Source: Grammothele lineata
Taxonomy: Eukaryota; Basidiomycota; Agaricomycetes; Polyporales; Polyporaceae
Direction of reading: 5' to 3'
Length of the DNA stretch: 64,000 nt
Assembly (NCBI GenBank): GCA_002150815.3
Contig: NDFF03000402.1
Location: 124,001 to 188,000 of the forward strand
Shown here piece by piece: positions 34,646-46,900 of the stretch. The position numbers and the translations under genes were made by a program. Below the pieces are notes generated by a model that searched no databases, was not told the DNA's origin, and saw only the letters and a program-made list of their open reading frames with translations. The first letter of the stretch is position 1. Each line of letters starts with the position of its first letter.

Positions 34646-37053
34646 ATGGCTTCATCATCGTCATCTTCTCCTGAGCTTTCTACCGCTCCCGCAGCGTCAT
34701 CATCCCACCAATTTGCGTCCGTGCAATACTCGGACCTCAGTCGAGATGAAGTACTCGAAGATCTGTCGAGGTGGGTATTCGTATACGCCAGCCCATTACT
34801 CCAGTAGTACTCATCGTACCAGCCGTTTCATCCTCAACCTCCCGGAAGAGGAACTCGCATCAGTCGAGAGAGTTTGCTTCCAGGTCGAACAAGCGTACGT
34901 GATGCCCTTCATTCCTACGTCCGTTTATATTGATCATCTGCGATACAGTCATTGGTACTACGAGGATTTCATCCGGGAACAGCATCCCTCTAAATTCCCG
35001 TCATACACCCTCAAGACATTCTCCGAGGCCCTCTTCCGCGCATGCCCCCTCCTAGCCCACTGGGCGGAAGACCATGATAGGACCTTCGACTCTTTCATGA
35101 AGTACAAGACCCGTGTGCCCGTATGTGGAGCAATCATGCTCAACGATACATGGGATAAGGTGGGTGGCGTCTTTACCCCCTACTTTGTCCATTACGTAAC
35201 GGCTAATTGTTGGCTACCGCAGTGCGTCCTGGTCAAAGGATGGAAGTCATCGGCCGGTTGGGGATTCCCGAAGGGAAAAATCAACGAACAAGAACCCAGA
35301 CACCGATGTGCCATCCGAGAGGTGCGGCGCTCGCTACCTGTCTCCGATGGCATAATGCTCAAATCGTTGCCTAGGTTTTGGAGGAGACCGGCTATGACCT
35401 GGAGAATCAACTAGACCCCGAGAACGTCATCCAGCTATCCATTAAGGAGCAATCCATCTCACTATATGTGGTAGCGGGGGTCCCGGAAGACTTTCCGTTT
35501 AAGACAAAGACTAGGAAGGAGATCAGCGTATGTGGTTTGTTCTCGACATTCAATATCATTGATCTCAAGACACAATCAGAAAATCTCTTGGTTCCGGTTG
35601 TCCGATCTCCCCACCTGGAGGCGCAACAAAACGGCACCTGGCAAATTTTATCTTATCTCGCCGTTCATAGGGTGAGTTTCATTCTCTTTGGGACCGTCCA
35701 ATAATTCCTTACCGGTCTCCCCAAAGACCTCTCAAAGCCTTCATCCACGACCGCAAGCCCCGGAACACACCACGGAAGATGGCGCAATCTCATATCTCGC
35801 ATGTCAAGGAGGAAGTGCATTCTTCCAGCGAAGAAGACGGACTCGCCACAAACGATCAGTCTTCAGTTGGCAACTCGCAGGAGCTGAGTTCCCAGGCGTC
35901 ATCTGCTGAGCCTCAGACCCCTTCACCTCAATACAGCGCCGCTCGGGTACATCAGTCCTCCTTCGATTCATCCATTGGCTTGAACGCTTCGGACCCTGCT
36001 CGGCAAGGACCTGTAGATGGTGAGGGGTCCCATCTGGCCAGTCTTCTCGACAACCTTCAGCGTTCTGCGGCTTCCTTGAACGTGGGAGATATACCATCGA
36101 AGGCGACGGCCGAGTCGCTTTCTGTAGTGCCACCGGGTAACCATCTGACTCCCAATGTCAGCCCCGACTGGTCTGCCCATGTCCCTGCGAAGCGTACCAC
36201 GCAGGTCAACATTCCTCAGGCCAGGCCATCTCCTTCGGTCTCTCCCGCGGCGTATGATAATCCCTCGCGGCAACCTGTGTCACCTGAAGATCAGCGCAGC
36301 CCCATGCCAACATCGGTCACTTCTCCGTCCTTGCTACCTGCCTCTGTTGGACCGGTTCACGCGCGCCGAGGTTCAACAGCTGCGGCTGATATCTCGCCAT
36401 ACCTCTCGCAGCCCCGCAACATTACAAAGGAAATGCGTTACATCTCTATCTTAGAAAGTGTAGCGCAGGAATCTAACAGGGCGGCTTCGCGGATGTCTCA
36501 CCGTTCCCCGATGGCCCCTGCCATGCAAGCTGCTCATGTTCCTCAAGCCCTGCCGCCCCTTCCGGTAGGATTAAACCAGTCGGTCATCTATTCCTCTCCT
36601 TCCTCAACGCAGCAGCAAGTCCCTCGTGCTCTCCCTCCATACCCCATGTATCAGCCCCAAGCCCCGGAGGCTTTCATGGGGCGCCCGCGGACTAGTCACG
36701 CTTTCCATGGCGGACCGTTTGCCGGTGCTGGAGGTCATCGTCAAAGCATGAATGAGCACCAGCTTCGCGCTATGTTGCCGTTGAATGGACAGTGGACCCC
36801 CAGTCCTACTCCGACTTTCGCTAGCTCTCCGTACCCTATTCATGCGCAACCCTACGCCCGCCCTCCGACCAGCCCTGCTCGCGCCCTCCCTCCCTACCAG
36901 TTCCCTGTGCAACATATCGGTTTGTTATCTCGTTTGCCATACCCCGTCCCTACTGATACAATCTCCCTAGCTCATAATAATGCTGTCCGCGCCTCGAACA
37001 ACGCACAGCTCCTCTCTATCCTTAACACTCCGAACCCCGTATATCGGGCGTGA
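34646..37053 (+). CDS. DCP2: mRNA decapping enzyme Dcp2
   Basis: Seven exons (34646-34770, 34823-34894, 34949-35159, 35223-35321, 35375-35527, 35580-35671, 35727-37053) encode 692 residues. The enzyme removes m7GDP from mRNA 5' ends during 5'-to-3' decay in P-bodies. The N-terminal regulatory domain contains RFILNLPEEELASVERVCF and HWYYEDFIREQ. The Nudix box reads GKINEQEPRHRCAIREVLEE with the metal-binding glutamates. Box B follows: WFRLSDLPTWRR, then FYLISPF. The remaining 440 residues are Ser/Pro/Gln-rich and disordered, as in other fungal Dcp2 proteins. They include short leucine motifs such as ILNTPNP at the end that could bind Edc3 or Pat1. One acceptor (CAAAG at 35726) is a less common AAG. 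Confidence 0.95.
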
Positions 37054-37620
37054 CCTAGTCGTACCAGTACCGGTTCTAGATAATGTTGATGGTATTTGGG
37101 CAGTGTGCTCTCATTTCGTGTATTGATATGGTTAGTCCTATTGGTTTTGTCCACTCCATCGCATATCCAAACGCCATACTTCCCTCTGCCACCCTCCTTC
37201 ACTCTCGCTCGATTTCCTCTCATGTCTGCTCAGTGCATGGACAATGCATTCACTGCGATCCCTCCGTTGTCCATTCCACTATCATCCGCTTCCGTTCCCT
37301 ACCGTTCGTCCCGTTGCGGCCTCCTAGGCTCACGCCGATCTCTCTCTTTATGTCAGTTCCTGTCTTGCCTCACCTCTCCTATCCTTACGCTATCGATTTC
37401 TGATTTCCCTGACTCCACGATGTCTTCGTGAGCGTCGCATCTTTGAACGTCGTTATCGCAGTCCACCCATCGCGTCGCCATCTGTAGTTTTGTAGCGTAG
37501 TGCTCAAATGTCTGCGTATGTTCGTCGACCGTCGCAATGCACCTTGTTGTGTCCACCATAGAGCCATGTGTTCCCAAGCAAGTGCACTATACAATCGCTA
37601 CTGTACAACATCGGTGTAAA
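37054..37620. other. Convergent 3' spacer, no gene seen
   Basis: About 570 pyrimidine-rich bases between the stop codons of DCP2 and the FAD oxidase. They presumably hold the two 3' UTRs. Confidence 0.5.
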
Positions 37621-39949
37621 CTATCTCGAGCCATGACTGGAAGACGTTATCCTGCATACAAGGTTGGCGTCCCACTCGTCCGAACCAATACCCTCCGCAA
37701 CCACGAACATGTCGAGAGGATCGTAGATGGCTTTGATCGCTCTGAGCTCGGTGTGGTGGTCGCCGAAAAATGCTTGGAGCGGATCTGGCTCGACCAACGA
37801 CCCCTGTCCGGCGTCATAGTCAGCGCTTCCGTCTGCGTCATGCAGAGCCGCAACGGCCGTGCCACCCACCTCGTTAAAGTACGCGCCCGAGTCAGGCGCG
37901 AGAGCGCGCAGGGTGGTCATGTTTTGCCTCACCTGGCCGACGAGCCCGTCGATGACGTCCACTGGTGTGCCCTCTGCCCAGCCGGTGGAGAAGATCGTGT
38001 GGACGAGTGCGGCCCGCCACGCCGGGTTGAGCCCCACCGCGTCCGGGGGTACCCGTGACACGGCGCCGCCGGCGACTAACCTGGAGTGAGTTCGGTGTCA
38101 GCGAGCGGCCGCACGCGCGCACGGGAAGGCGAGATATTCGGTCATCGGTGGAGCGCGGTGGATCGTGCTGCCCCTACCCTGTATCTGGATATCGAATATC
38201 CGCGCCACGCGTGCAGGGTTGCCTCGGGGTGTAATTGTATGAATTGGAGCACGCGTACGCGACTTACACGAATTCCAGGTTGGAGAGCGGGAGGAGCGTC
38301 TGCGCGACGTACTCGGGGTCGCGCTGGACCACGTCCCGGGGAAGAAGCCACGAGCCGAGCGCCCCAGATGTGCCCGCGCTCCCACCAGACGTCGGCGGGA
38401 AAAACTCTTGGTACCATGTGAAGAAGGAATCGACAGGCGTCGTGAACGCCTCCTGGACCGCAAGAGTGTCGCCGTGCTTGGACGCCGCGGCGAGCGCGCG
38501 AGCGGCGGAAAAGAACGGATCGATGCTCGCGTTCGCGTGCGCGGAGGTGCCGTTGAAGAGGACGAACATCGCGGAGAGTCCGAGATGGCCTGTGCTTGGG
38601 TCCGCTGCGAGAGATGCGGACCCACCCCAGCCGGCGTCCGAGAGGTTGGGCGTCATTCGCACGAGGTCAGTGAAGAGACTCTGGAGCGACCGGGACGGCG
38701 TTGACTGCTCCGTTGACGCAGAAAAGATGGCGGTGATGAGGGGGAGATTCGGGTGCGTCCGGTATGTCGTCGAGGTCACGACTCCGTACGTGCCGCCGCC
38801 GCCACCGCGCAGCGCGAAGAACAGGTCGGTGTTCTGGTGCGCGTTGGCGGTAAAGCGCGTGCCGTTAGAGCTGACCATTGTGAACTGTAGCACGTTGTCC
38901 ACTCCTGTGGGAAGGCCTCATCATACGTCGTCGCATGACGGGGGGATCACGAAAAAAAAACTTGCCTAGTCCAAATGTTGGCGAGAGGGCGCTGTGCCCG
39001 CCCCCCAAGACCCAGCCGGAGGCGGCGCCAACAGTGCCCCCGGGGGACAAGCCGCCGACGAGGACCCGATTCCTGGCGTTGACGGCTTCGTAGGCTTCTT
39101 GCCATTGCACCCCGGCGCCCAGCGTAATCGCTGTGAGATCTAGTATTAGCGGGTCCAGGCCGTGCACCGTACGTACAGATGAGCGATAGCATCGTCCGTC
39201 CGTTCACCGTTGTTATGCTTTTCCGACACGCCCGCGCCCGCGGGCGTGAAGGACTCGTGGAATGTCACGTCCTTCATGTTATGTGTCCAGACGACAAAGG
39301 AACCCCGCGCGGTGCTGCGCCCAGAAACGTCGTGTCTGTGAGCGCATCATGAGCCCGTCAAGAAGGACAGAAGCTAGCGGAGAAACGCCATCGCTGCGTG
39401 CCGCGCGAGCGGAGGGCCGGCCGCTTACCCAGTGCTCTTTACGACGACGCGGAGGTTGTGCGTGGCGGCAAAGGCGACGGCGGCCTGGATGTCGGCGTCG
39501 CCCCGCGCGTCCACGCCGACCACGGGGACGCTGCCCTGGGTGCACGGAATGCCGAGGGCGGTGTTCATGAAGCACGCGCTGGTCGACCCGTTCTTGAAGA
39601 TGAATGTCTCGAAGTTGGCACCCTGCATGGCGCCTGGCTGGTCCGCACGCCAGGAGGCGTTGGACCACTGGCGGTGGACCTCGTCGCAGTTCCCGGACGG
39701 GTCGGAAAGCGGGTAGCATGGGGACGCCGGGGGGAGCGGGTGGAGGAGAGGCTGTGAGAGCTGCTTCTGGAGGCGAGCAAAGTCGGCGGGGCTGGGCCAG
39801 CACGGATCTCCAAACAGACAGCGGCAGTCTCGATCGGGCGCATTGGGCGGCGCTGCGGCGACGCCCAGGCTGAGGCTGCAGGGAGTGCTACTGAAGACGA
39901 GCGTCAAGACGCCATAGAAGACGAGCGGCAGAATCCCAGCGGGCGCCAT
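37621..39949 (-). CDS. Secreted FAD-linked oxidase, berberine-bridge-enzyme-like
   Basis: Five exons (39949-39429, 39335-39208, 39130-38966, 38904-38268, 38080-37621) encode 636 residues. A signal peptide (GILPLVFYGVLTLVFSS) is followed by DCRCLFGDPCWPS, typical of fungal BBE-like enzymes. The PCMH FAD domain shows VKSTGHDVSGRS, whose His is the usual covalent flavin ligand, then GAGVQWQEAY, GGLSPGGTVG and GGGHSALSPTFGL. The second site has no Cys, so a single covalent attachment is expected. A BBE C-terminal domain follows, with NPAWRAALVH and YFNEVGG, but I do not see the full YxN end. Such enzymes oxidise carbohydrates or secondary metabolites; the substrate is unknown. Intron 3 (38965-38905) uses a GC donor. 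Confidence 0.88.
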
Positions 39950-40965
39950 CGCTGCGCTAGCGCTCGACCCTGCTGAAACGCGTCCGCTGTCGAGACTACT
40001 GGTCGACACGCCTGCCGGCACTCGCTGGCAGTGGCAGAGGGGAGGGAGGACGAAGCGAGGTCCGTACAAGACGCACAGTCCGACATATAACCAGACACAG
40101 CGTTCCGCCCAGCGATAGAGTCGGCGTTCGCGCACAAAAATGGCTTGATACGCTTGACAGCCAGCCTCCTGGGATTGAGTTCGGTACGAATAGCGGCCCA
40201 CCAGTGCGCCGGAGACTTTTGGGACGCTGGGCTCGTTGAGCACGCGCAGTGAGGGGGCATGGCGTTAATGGGCAGATTAAAGGCGTGTGGCGAACTTCCA
40301 GCGCCGGTTGAGGGGCTGGCTGGAAGGTCTCGTGCTTCTAGCAGTAGAGCAGAGAGGAGCGTTGCGGCGGATAATGGGAAGCCAAGTAGATGAACGGACG
40401 TGCGGGAGCTCGCATGACTGGTAATCTAAGCAGCGAATAGCAAAAGTGAGTATAATCGGTTAGATGAACGTGTGGGACGGGAATGAGCCAATTCACACCG
40501 GGAGAAGGTCTCGTGGATGGAATCCCAAGACTGCATGTGCAGGGAAGCCGCTCGGGCCCCAGAAGAAGGGCCGGAAGCGTACACTGGACTAGGAGATGCA
40601 GCTATCTGCTGGCAGTGTGCGGAGAGTCGTACCATGCCATTTCGTCTTCGTGACTTCGCAGCAACCACCGCGCACGCAGTTGCCCAGCCTCTCGCTCGCT
40701 CCGACGTTCGAGAAAGGCTCGGAGGAAATGCGTCGGAGGAAGACAAGTCTCGCAGTCAAAGTTGCACGCCACAACACACGTGAAGATATGGATTATGTCA
40801 GCCGCGGAGGAAGAAAATGGCTTGATTTGGACAATCCAGCAACTCTGAAATCATCGGTTTGTGCGGTCTTCACCTCTCCTCGTTAAAATACCCCTTCCAT
40901 CTAGTCTCGCTTTCCCCCTATACCTTCTCTTGCTATATGGAACATTGCTAAAGCGAGTCTACGCC
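39950..40965. other. Divergent promoter region between the FAD oxidase and PRPP synthetase
   Basis: About 1 kb between two divergent start codons. The frames on both strands lack splice support. No further gene is seen. Confidence 0.45.
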
Positions 40966-42297
40966 ATGTTCACCGGAAACGGCATCAAAATCTTTTCTGG
41001 TACGTCTCACCTTCAGGCCAACGGCTCTCCGTCTGCTTCAGCTTCTTCCCTCGTAGGCACTAGCCACCCGGAGCTCGCGGAGGTCATCACCAGACGGTGC
41101 GTGCAAGCCGTGGTCTATCCCAAACACCTAAGGGCCCTGAGATCTTTGCCGCAGACTCGGCGTACCCCTGGGAAAGGCTGAGGTCACGAAGAACGGCATT
41201 GGCGAGAGCAACATCCGCATCATCGAGTCCGTGCGCGAAGACGATGTGTACATCATCAACACCGGATGCGGGGAGATCAATACGGCCCTCATGGAGGTTT
41301 GCATTATGATCCATGCATGCAAGATCGCAAGTGCGAAGCGCATTACCGCTATCCTCCCCCTCTTCCCATACGCTCGGCAAGACAAGAAGGACAAGAGCCG
41401 TGCGCCCATTACGGCTAAGCTTGTTGCCAACATGCTACAAAAGTCGGGCTGCGACCATGTCATCGTGAGTTATGGTGTCTTTTCGGCTCCTTCAAGTGAA
41501 CTGACAAAGTTCAACCCCGACGTTGTGCGGATGTAGACCATGGACTTGCACGCCTCGCAGATACAGGGCTTCTTTGATGTCCCCGTTGACAAGTGGGTGT
41601 TCTGTCACTCGTGAAAGCACGAATACACGCTTACTTTCATTCCGATGCACAGCGTAAGTGACTTCCGTCCATGTTCGGGTCCTGTAGTCGTTTACATATG
41701 CCGTAACGCAGCTCTACGCGGAACCATCAGCTATCATGTATATCCGCACCAACTTCAATCTCGCGGACATCGTCATTGTGTCGCCCGATGCCGGCGGTGC
41801 AAAACGGTACGCCGTATGATTACTCAGAGTGTTCCTAATTCGCTTACCCCACTCCCGCGTGACCCTCTAGAGCAACATCCATAGCTGATCGCCTTGGCGT
41901 CGACTTCGCCCTCTTCCACAAAGAACGCAAGAAGGCGAACGAGGTCTCGCGGATGGTGCTCGTCGGTCACGTCAAAGGCAAGATAGCCATACTTGTCGAC
42001 GACATGGCCGACACATGTGGTACGCTGTGTCTCGCCGCCAAGCATCTGGCGGAAGCCGGCGCCACGGCGGTCCACGCGTTGGTCACCCACGGGATCCTGA
42101 GTGGCAACGCACTGAAGAACGTGGAAGAGTCGGCGCTGGAAAAGCTGATCGTGACGAATACGCTCCCGCAGTCGGAGAACGTCGCTGGCTGCGCGAAGAT
42201 CGAGGTCATCGACATCGGGAACGTTCTTGCCGAGGTGATTCGGCGCAGTCACTATGGAGAGAGCGTGTCGAAGCTGTTTGATGAGGTGCCGTACTAG
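40966..42297 (+). CDS. PRS: Ribose-phosphate pyrophosphokinase (PRPP synthetase)
   Basis: Exons 40966-40999, 41057-41096, 41155-41464, 41537-41592, 41653, 41712-41806 and 41871-42297 total 963 nt, or 320 residues, close to the usual 318. The enzyme makes PRPP from ribose 5-phosphate and ATP for purine, pyrimidine, His, Trp and NAD synthesis. Landmarks are [40 protein letters not shown] (ATP loop), [35 protein letters not shown], and the PRPP-binding loop [10 protein letters not shown]. The family motif VDNLYAEP is intact only when the single base C at 41653 is an exon between two canonical introns. A direct join of 41592 to 41712 shifts the frame. Which yeast PRS paralogue it matches cannot be told here. 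Confidence 0.93.
41653..41653 (+). other. Single-nucleotide exon in the PRPP synthetase gene
   Basis: The base C at 41653 is preceded by GCACAG (acceptor of intron 41593-41652, donor GTGGGT) and followed by GTAAGT (donor of intron 41654-41711, acceptor AACGCAG). The upstream exon ends with AA and the downstream exon starts with CTCTAC. Inserting C makes AAC CTC TAC, which is the conserved Asn-Leu-Tyr of VDNLYAEP, and keeps the frame to the stop. Both introns have normal length (60 and 58 nt). Transcript evidence is needed to settle it. Confidence 0.8.
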
Positions 42298-43933
42298 AAG
42301 AGGCGGAGAGACGCTGGTATGTTTGGACTTTCGATTCGCGGGCACGGGTGCAGAGAAGATATAGACGTGCAGGCTCTTGTATTTTGTACCGCTAGCTATA
42401 TTAATGACCACGACCGCTGCTAAACGACAGCGACCGCCGATCGCGATCGCCAAAGCCTCGGGAGAAAAGACAAAGGAAGGATCTGGAAGGGTGTACATAC
42501 TCGAGCAGATCGCGGGTGGAGGATAGCCTATCATAAGCGTGGGTGCAGTGGTAGATATGCCGCCGAGGCGGGCTTGTTGAACGTCGGCTGTGCGGAAGCG
42601 GGCGCTAGCGGGCGGCAGGAGGATGCGAGCAAGTGGCGGCTGCATTTGTCGCGTTTGTCGCGGGCGTGGTAAGAGATGTCGAGATCGGGAAGCAGGACGG
42701 CTTGCCGGTCATCATCCGTTGATCACGGCGAATCACGGCCGGACTGGAGAAGAAGCTTGGGCGAGGTGGCCGGCGTCGAGTGTGGGGCCGCTGGGTGGAT
42801 CACCTGCCGGACCGTACTTAGCGTGTGTGATGGCGAGCGTGCGCAGCTGGGATTTGCAGATATCGCACTAGGCATTCATCTGCGTCTGCGTCCGCGAGAA
42901 CTGCGTTAGGGAGAGTCGAGGCGGGGAGACTCTGGCCCGCGGCGGCTGTGCGCGCTGGCGGCGGGGACGGCGTGGCTGCCACGGACCACGTCAGGAAGAA
43001 GCGGGGAGCGGTTCGGAGAACGGGGACGCGTTCTTGTGCACGCGCCGCCCCGCTTCTGGCCCCATCAAGCTATTACCCAATCAGCCCATCAGACTCACAT
43101 CCTCCATGGACGCTGTGGCGTTAGCGGGGTGGCGGCCGCACATCGAAGCCTGTCGTCCGGCCGTGACGTCCCGACCCGAAGGATTGCCGCGTACAGAAAA
43201 ACATATCATCCATGCGCCAGCGCTGGCCGGCGGGGGCAGGCGGCAGAAGAGCATCGATAGTATCATCAGTGGAGAAGCCACGAGCGCGGAGGGGCTCCGT
43301 CGCGGGTCTGTGCGCGCATGCATGCATTGCACGCTGGCAGCCCGATTGTCGAGGGCCGGGTGATTCTCGATCCGCAGGGAAGTCCGTACATATGTACGCA
43401 GAGGGAGGCGACGGCGGCGGGGCAGGCGGATCTCGGGCAGGGTGGGCGCCCCGGCACCGCCTTGGGCGGGGGCGGGAGGAGGAGGGGACGGAGTGGGAGG
43501 GCGGCGGAGGACCCCTAGCGGACGAGGGTCGGGCGCGGGGGCGGGCCGAGGAAGGGATAGGGCCTTGTAAGGGAAGAAGGGCGGATTTCGGGACCGATTG
43601 GAAGAGGGAAAGGGAAAAATAATGGGGAAAATAAAGGGTGATGATCGGGAGGCAGGCTGGGTTCTGAATCTGTTTCTGTTTCTCGTCTTCCACGCGAGAG
43701 AGCGTCCCAGCGCTCGGGGCTCGCTCTCTCCCTGCCTCGCTCTTCCCCTTCAAGCCCTCCGCTCTCTCGCCCGATTTCCCTTTCCCTCTCCCTCCCCCGC
43801 CCGCCCGCCCGCCCGCCGTCCCCTCCGCCCCCGCCCCCGCCCTATCTTTATTCCCGACTCTATGCGCCCGTCCCACTCCCTGCGCTCCCTCTAGTCCCTC
43901 TCAGCCGCGGGCGATGCAAGCTTCACCCATATC
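42298..43933. other. Long GC-rich spacer upstream of the Ime2-like kinase
   Basis: About 1.6 kb with strong strand skew. It includes a (CCCG)n-like run at about 43796-43816 and a long CT-rich leader just before the kinase start. Frames here are low-complexity Arg/Gly/Ala and are treated as non-coding. The length suits a heavily regulated promoter. Confidence 0.45.
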
Positions 43934-46900
43934 ATGTATACACACCATGTCCAACAAGGTCATAATCCACCCGTCCACCTCCAGCACCCCTACCCCCCAC
44001 ACATGCACAACGGCCACGCCCTCCCGTCCCCCCAGCCGTCTCAGCTCCCCGCCCAGCAGCAGCAGCAGCCCCATCAACAACCTCAACATGCTCCCGCCCC
44101 CTCCCATCGCGCGCAAGCGCCCGTCCCGAAGGAGCGCATCACGGTCCAAGCAATACCGGCCGTCACCGTGCAGGACGACCAGCTCGTCGTCGGAGACGCG
44201 AGAAGCAGTAAGTACTCCCCCTAAAACGCATTTACCGGCCTCCCCGGCCGTCCGCTGTTACGGCTTCCATACCAATCGGCGTTCTTTCCTCGCGCAGGCT
44301 CCACGCGTTCGTATACGCCCCTCAAACTGGTTGGAGATGGGTCCTTCGGCACGGTCTGGCTGTGCGATTGGCATGGGGCGCTACCGCCCAATACACCCTT
44401 GTCTGCCATGCAGTGCGGTCGTGGGGCGCGGCCCGAATATGCGGGCAAGAGACTGGTGGCCGTCAAGAGGATGAAGAAGCAGTGGGACGGCGGCTGGGAC
44501 GAGTGCAAGAAGCTCAAAGAGCTCGAGGTGCGTTTCCCTTTCATCTCTCGAGTGCGGGTTGCTCAGCTTAGGTACATGGCAGTCGTTACGGGCGATACCA
44601 TATCACCCGAATATCATCCCGCTCTACGACTCCTTTCTCCTCCCAGACACGAAGGAACTCTACTTCGTCTTCGAGCCAATGGAGGGCAATCTCTACCAGC
44701 TCATCAAGACTCGGAAAGGCAAGCCGCTCGCGGGCGGTTTGGTATCCTCGATCTTTCGGCAGGTCGTTCAGGGCTTACATCACATACACGAGTCCGGTTA
44801 CTTTCACCGTGACATGAAGCCGGAGAACCTTCTCGTCACAACCACGGGGCTTTACGACTACCGATCGGTGTCTCCATACGCTACCCCCGAGTCTCCACCC
44901 GAGAGCGACGTCGTTGTCATCGTTAAGCTCGCGGACTTCGGGTTGGCCAGGGAGACGAGCAGCAAGCCGCCCTATACCGAGTACGTCTCGACTCGATGGT
45001 ACCGCGCCCCAGAGGTTCTCCTCAAAAGTAGAGACTATTCAAACCCGGTGGATATGTGGGCTCTAGGGACCATTATGGCGGAGTTGGTGAACCTCCGGCC
45101 GCTGTTTCCTGGACAAGGCGAGGTAGACCAGGTGGCAAGGATTTGTGAACTTCTGGGTGACCCTTGCAGAGACTATGGCCTCGATGAGCGAGGCAGACCT
45201 CGGGGCGGAGGTCAATGGCCCAGAGGCGTTACCATGGCCCGGGCAGTGGGTTTTTCATTTCCTGAAGTATGTATCTCCCGACGAGGCGTCTGCTGTTTTG
45301 CTTATCTTGCCTTTCAGATCCCCCCGAGAGACATTCGTTCGCTGTTCGATCGTTCAGTACCTCCCAAGCTGGTCGAGTGCATCGCCGATCTGCTCAAGTA
45401 CGATCCGGAGCAGCGCTTAACCAGCCAGCAGTGTCTCGATCACCCGTACTTGACCGAGACCGCGCCTTTGAACAACCCTCCCGGTCCTCCCAGTTCTCTG
45501 TCCGCTGCGATCGCCAATGGACATCTTTCAGTACATCCCTCTGAACGAAACGGCGCGTCTCCCGTGCGCTCGCTGCCTTCGGTCACTCCTCGCAACGTTC
45601 CACCATCCCATTCCCATCACTCAGTGCCAGGCCAGCCGGAGTTCGAGCCTCAGCCACCAGCTGCGACTGTCCGCATCCCCGAGGTCTCAGTATCGCATCG
45701 CAGTGCTTTTTACGACTCCCCTTCCTCTCAAAGCCACTACTCGGACTCTGCGAGACCCTATGTTCCAGACACAGTTCACGTTCGTCTTCCCAATGGCGTA
45801 CGCTCGCGGACACCTTCGGAGCAGTCTCAAGGCTGGCCATCATATGCATCAGCATCAGCGTCGGCTTCGGATTCACATTGGGATCCCATGGAGGTGTCGC
45901 CTCAGGTGGAGATTCCTCCCGATGGCTTCGGTCAGCCTATGGACGTGCAGACATCGCCTATGATCCGGGAATACCCTGCGAGACCCCATATCGAGGACCC
46001 TATGCACGAGGCCGCGAACGGCAATATCCAAGAGGTCTCGCCCCAGCAGGTTCAAGCCAAGACTGGCAAGTTCAGTTTCGGCAAGAAGGCAAGCAGGTGG
46101 GGTCTTGCACAGATGTTTGGGAACCACGGAGACAAGAACGGCCACGCGCTTGCGCCTGTACAGGAGAACCCCATCAGCTCGGCTGGGTCGACCCCCTCTC
46201 TCAAGCGTACGCAGTCTTCCAGCACCGACAGCCGATCGTTGTCCGAGCTGTCGCCCATACAAGATGCGCCCCGCATCATCGTGGATCCCAAAGAGCGCAA
46301 GAAGGAGGCTGCGCGTATACAGCGGGACGCGGACAAGCAGCGGCGCCTCATGGCGGAGAAGCAGCAGAGGGAACAGGCTCGTGCGGTACTGGAGAAGCGC
46401 CAGCGTCTACGCGACCAGTCGTCGAATCAGTCGTCGATCGCATTCGAATGGCGCAGTACCGTCGCGATGATGCAAGGCCAAACCCCGGAAGCTCCCTCAA
46501 CGCGACCACCCGCCGCACCTGGCCCCATTCGACAAACGCAGAGCTACGGCGTGTCGTCGGTCGACGCCGCTGCAGGGAGCTTCGCCGGGGCCAGCGAGCA
46601 TTCCCGTGGCGATTGGCGACGCGATGAGCGACTGCCGAAAGCGCGACGGAGGGACTTCGACGATGACCATTCCATGTCGTCGACCGACCTCACGAGCGGC
46701 GTGTCTGTCATCTCGTTCGCGACGGTTGACAGCGACCCTGGGCCTACGCGCTTACGACATCGACCAAGTGCGTTGGGTATCAGTCGGATGACGTCCATGT
46801 CGTCGCTCGGGACCACGTTCTCGGACGAGTTTCCGAGCGGTCGTTCATCCAACTCCGTCGGGCTAGAGCAACAGTTGGCGAATGACTTTCACCTCCGCGC

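Noticed and set aside
41645..41884. 79-codon plus-strand frame over the PRPP synthetase intron and exon
   Set aside because: It is the frameshifted reading of the conserved exon 41712-41806 and has no family similarity.
43796..43816. CCCG-rich run as a G-quadruplex or regulatory switch
   Set aside because: Simple-sequence GC run without the spacing needed to argue for a defined structure from sequence alone.
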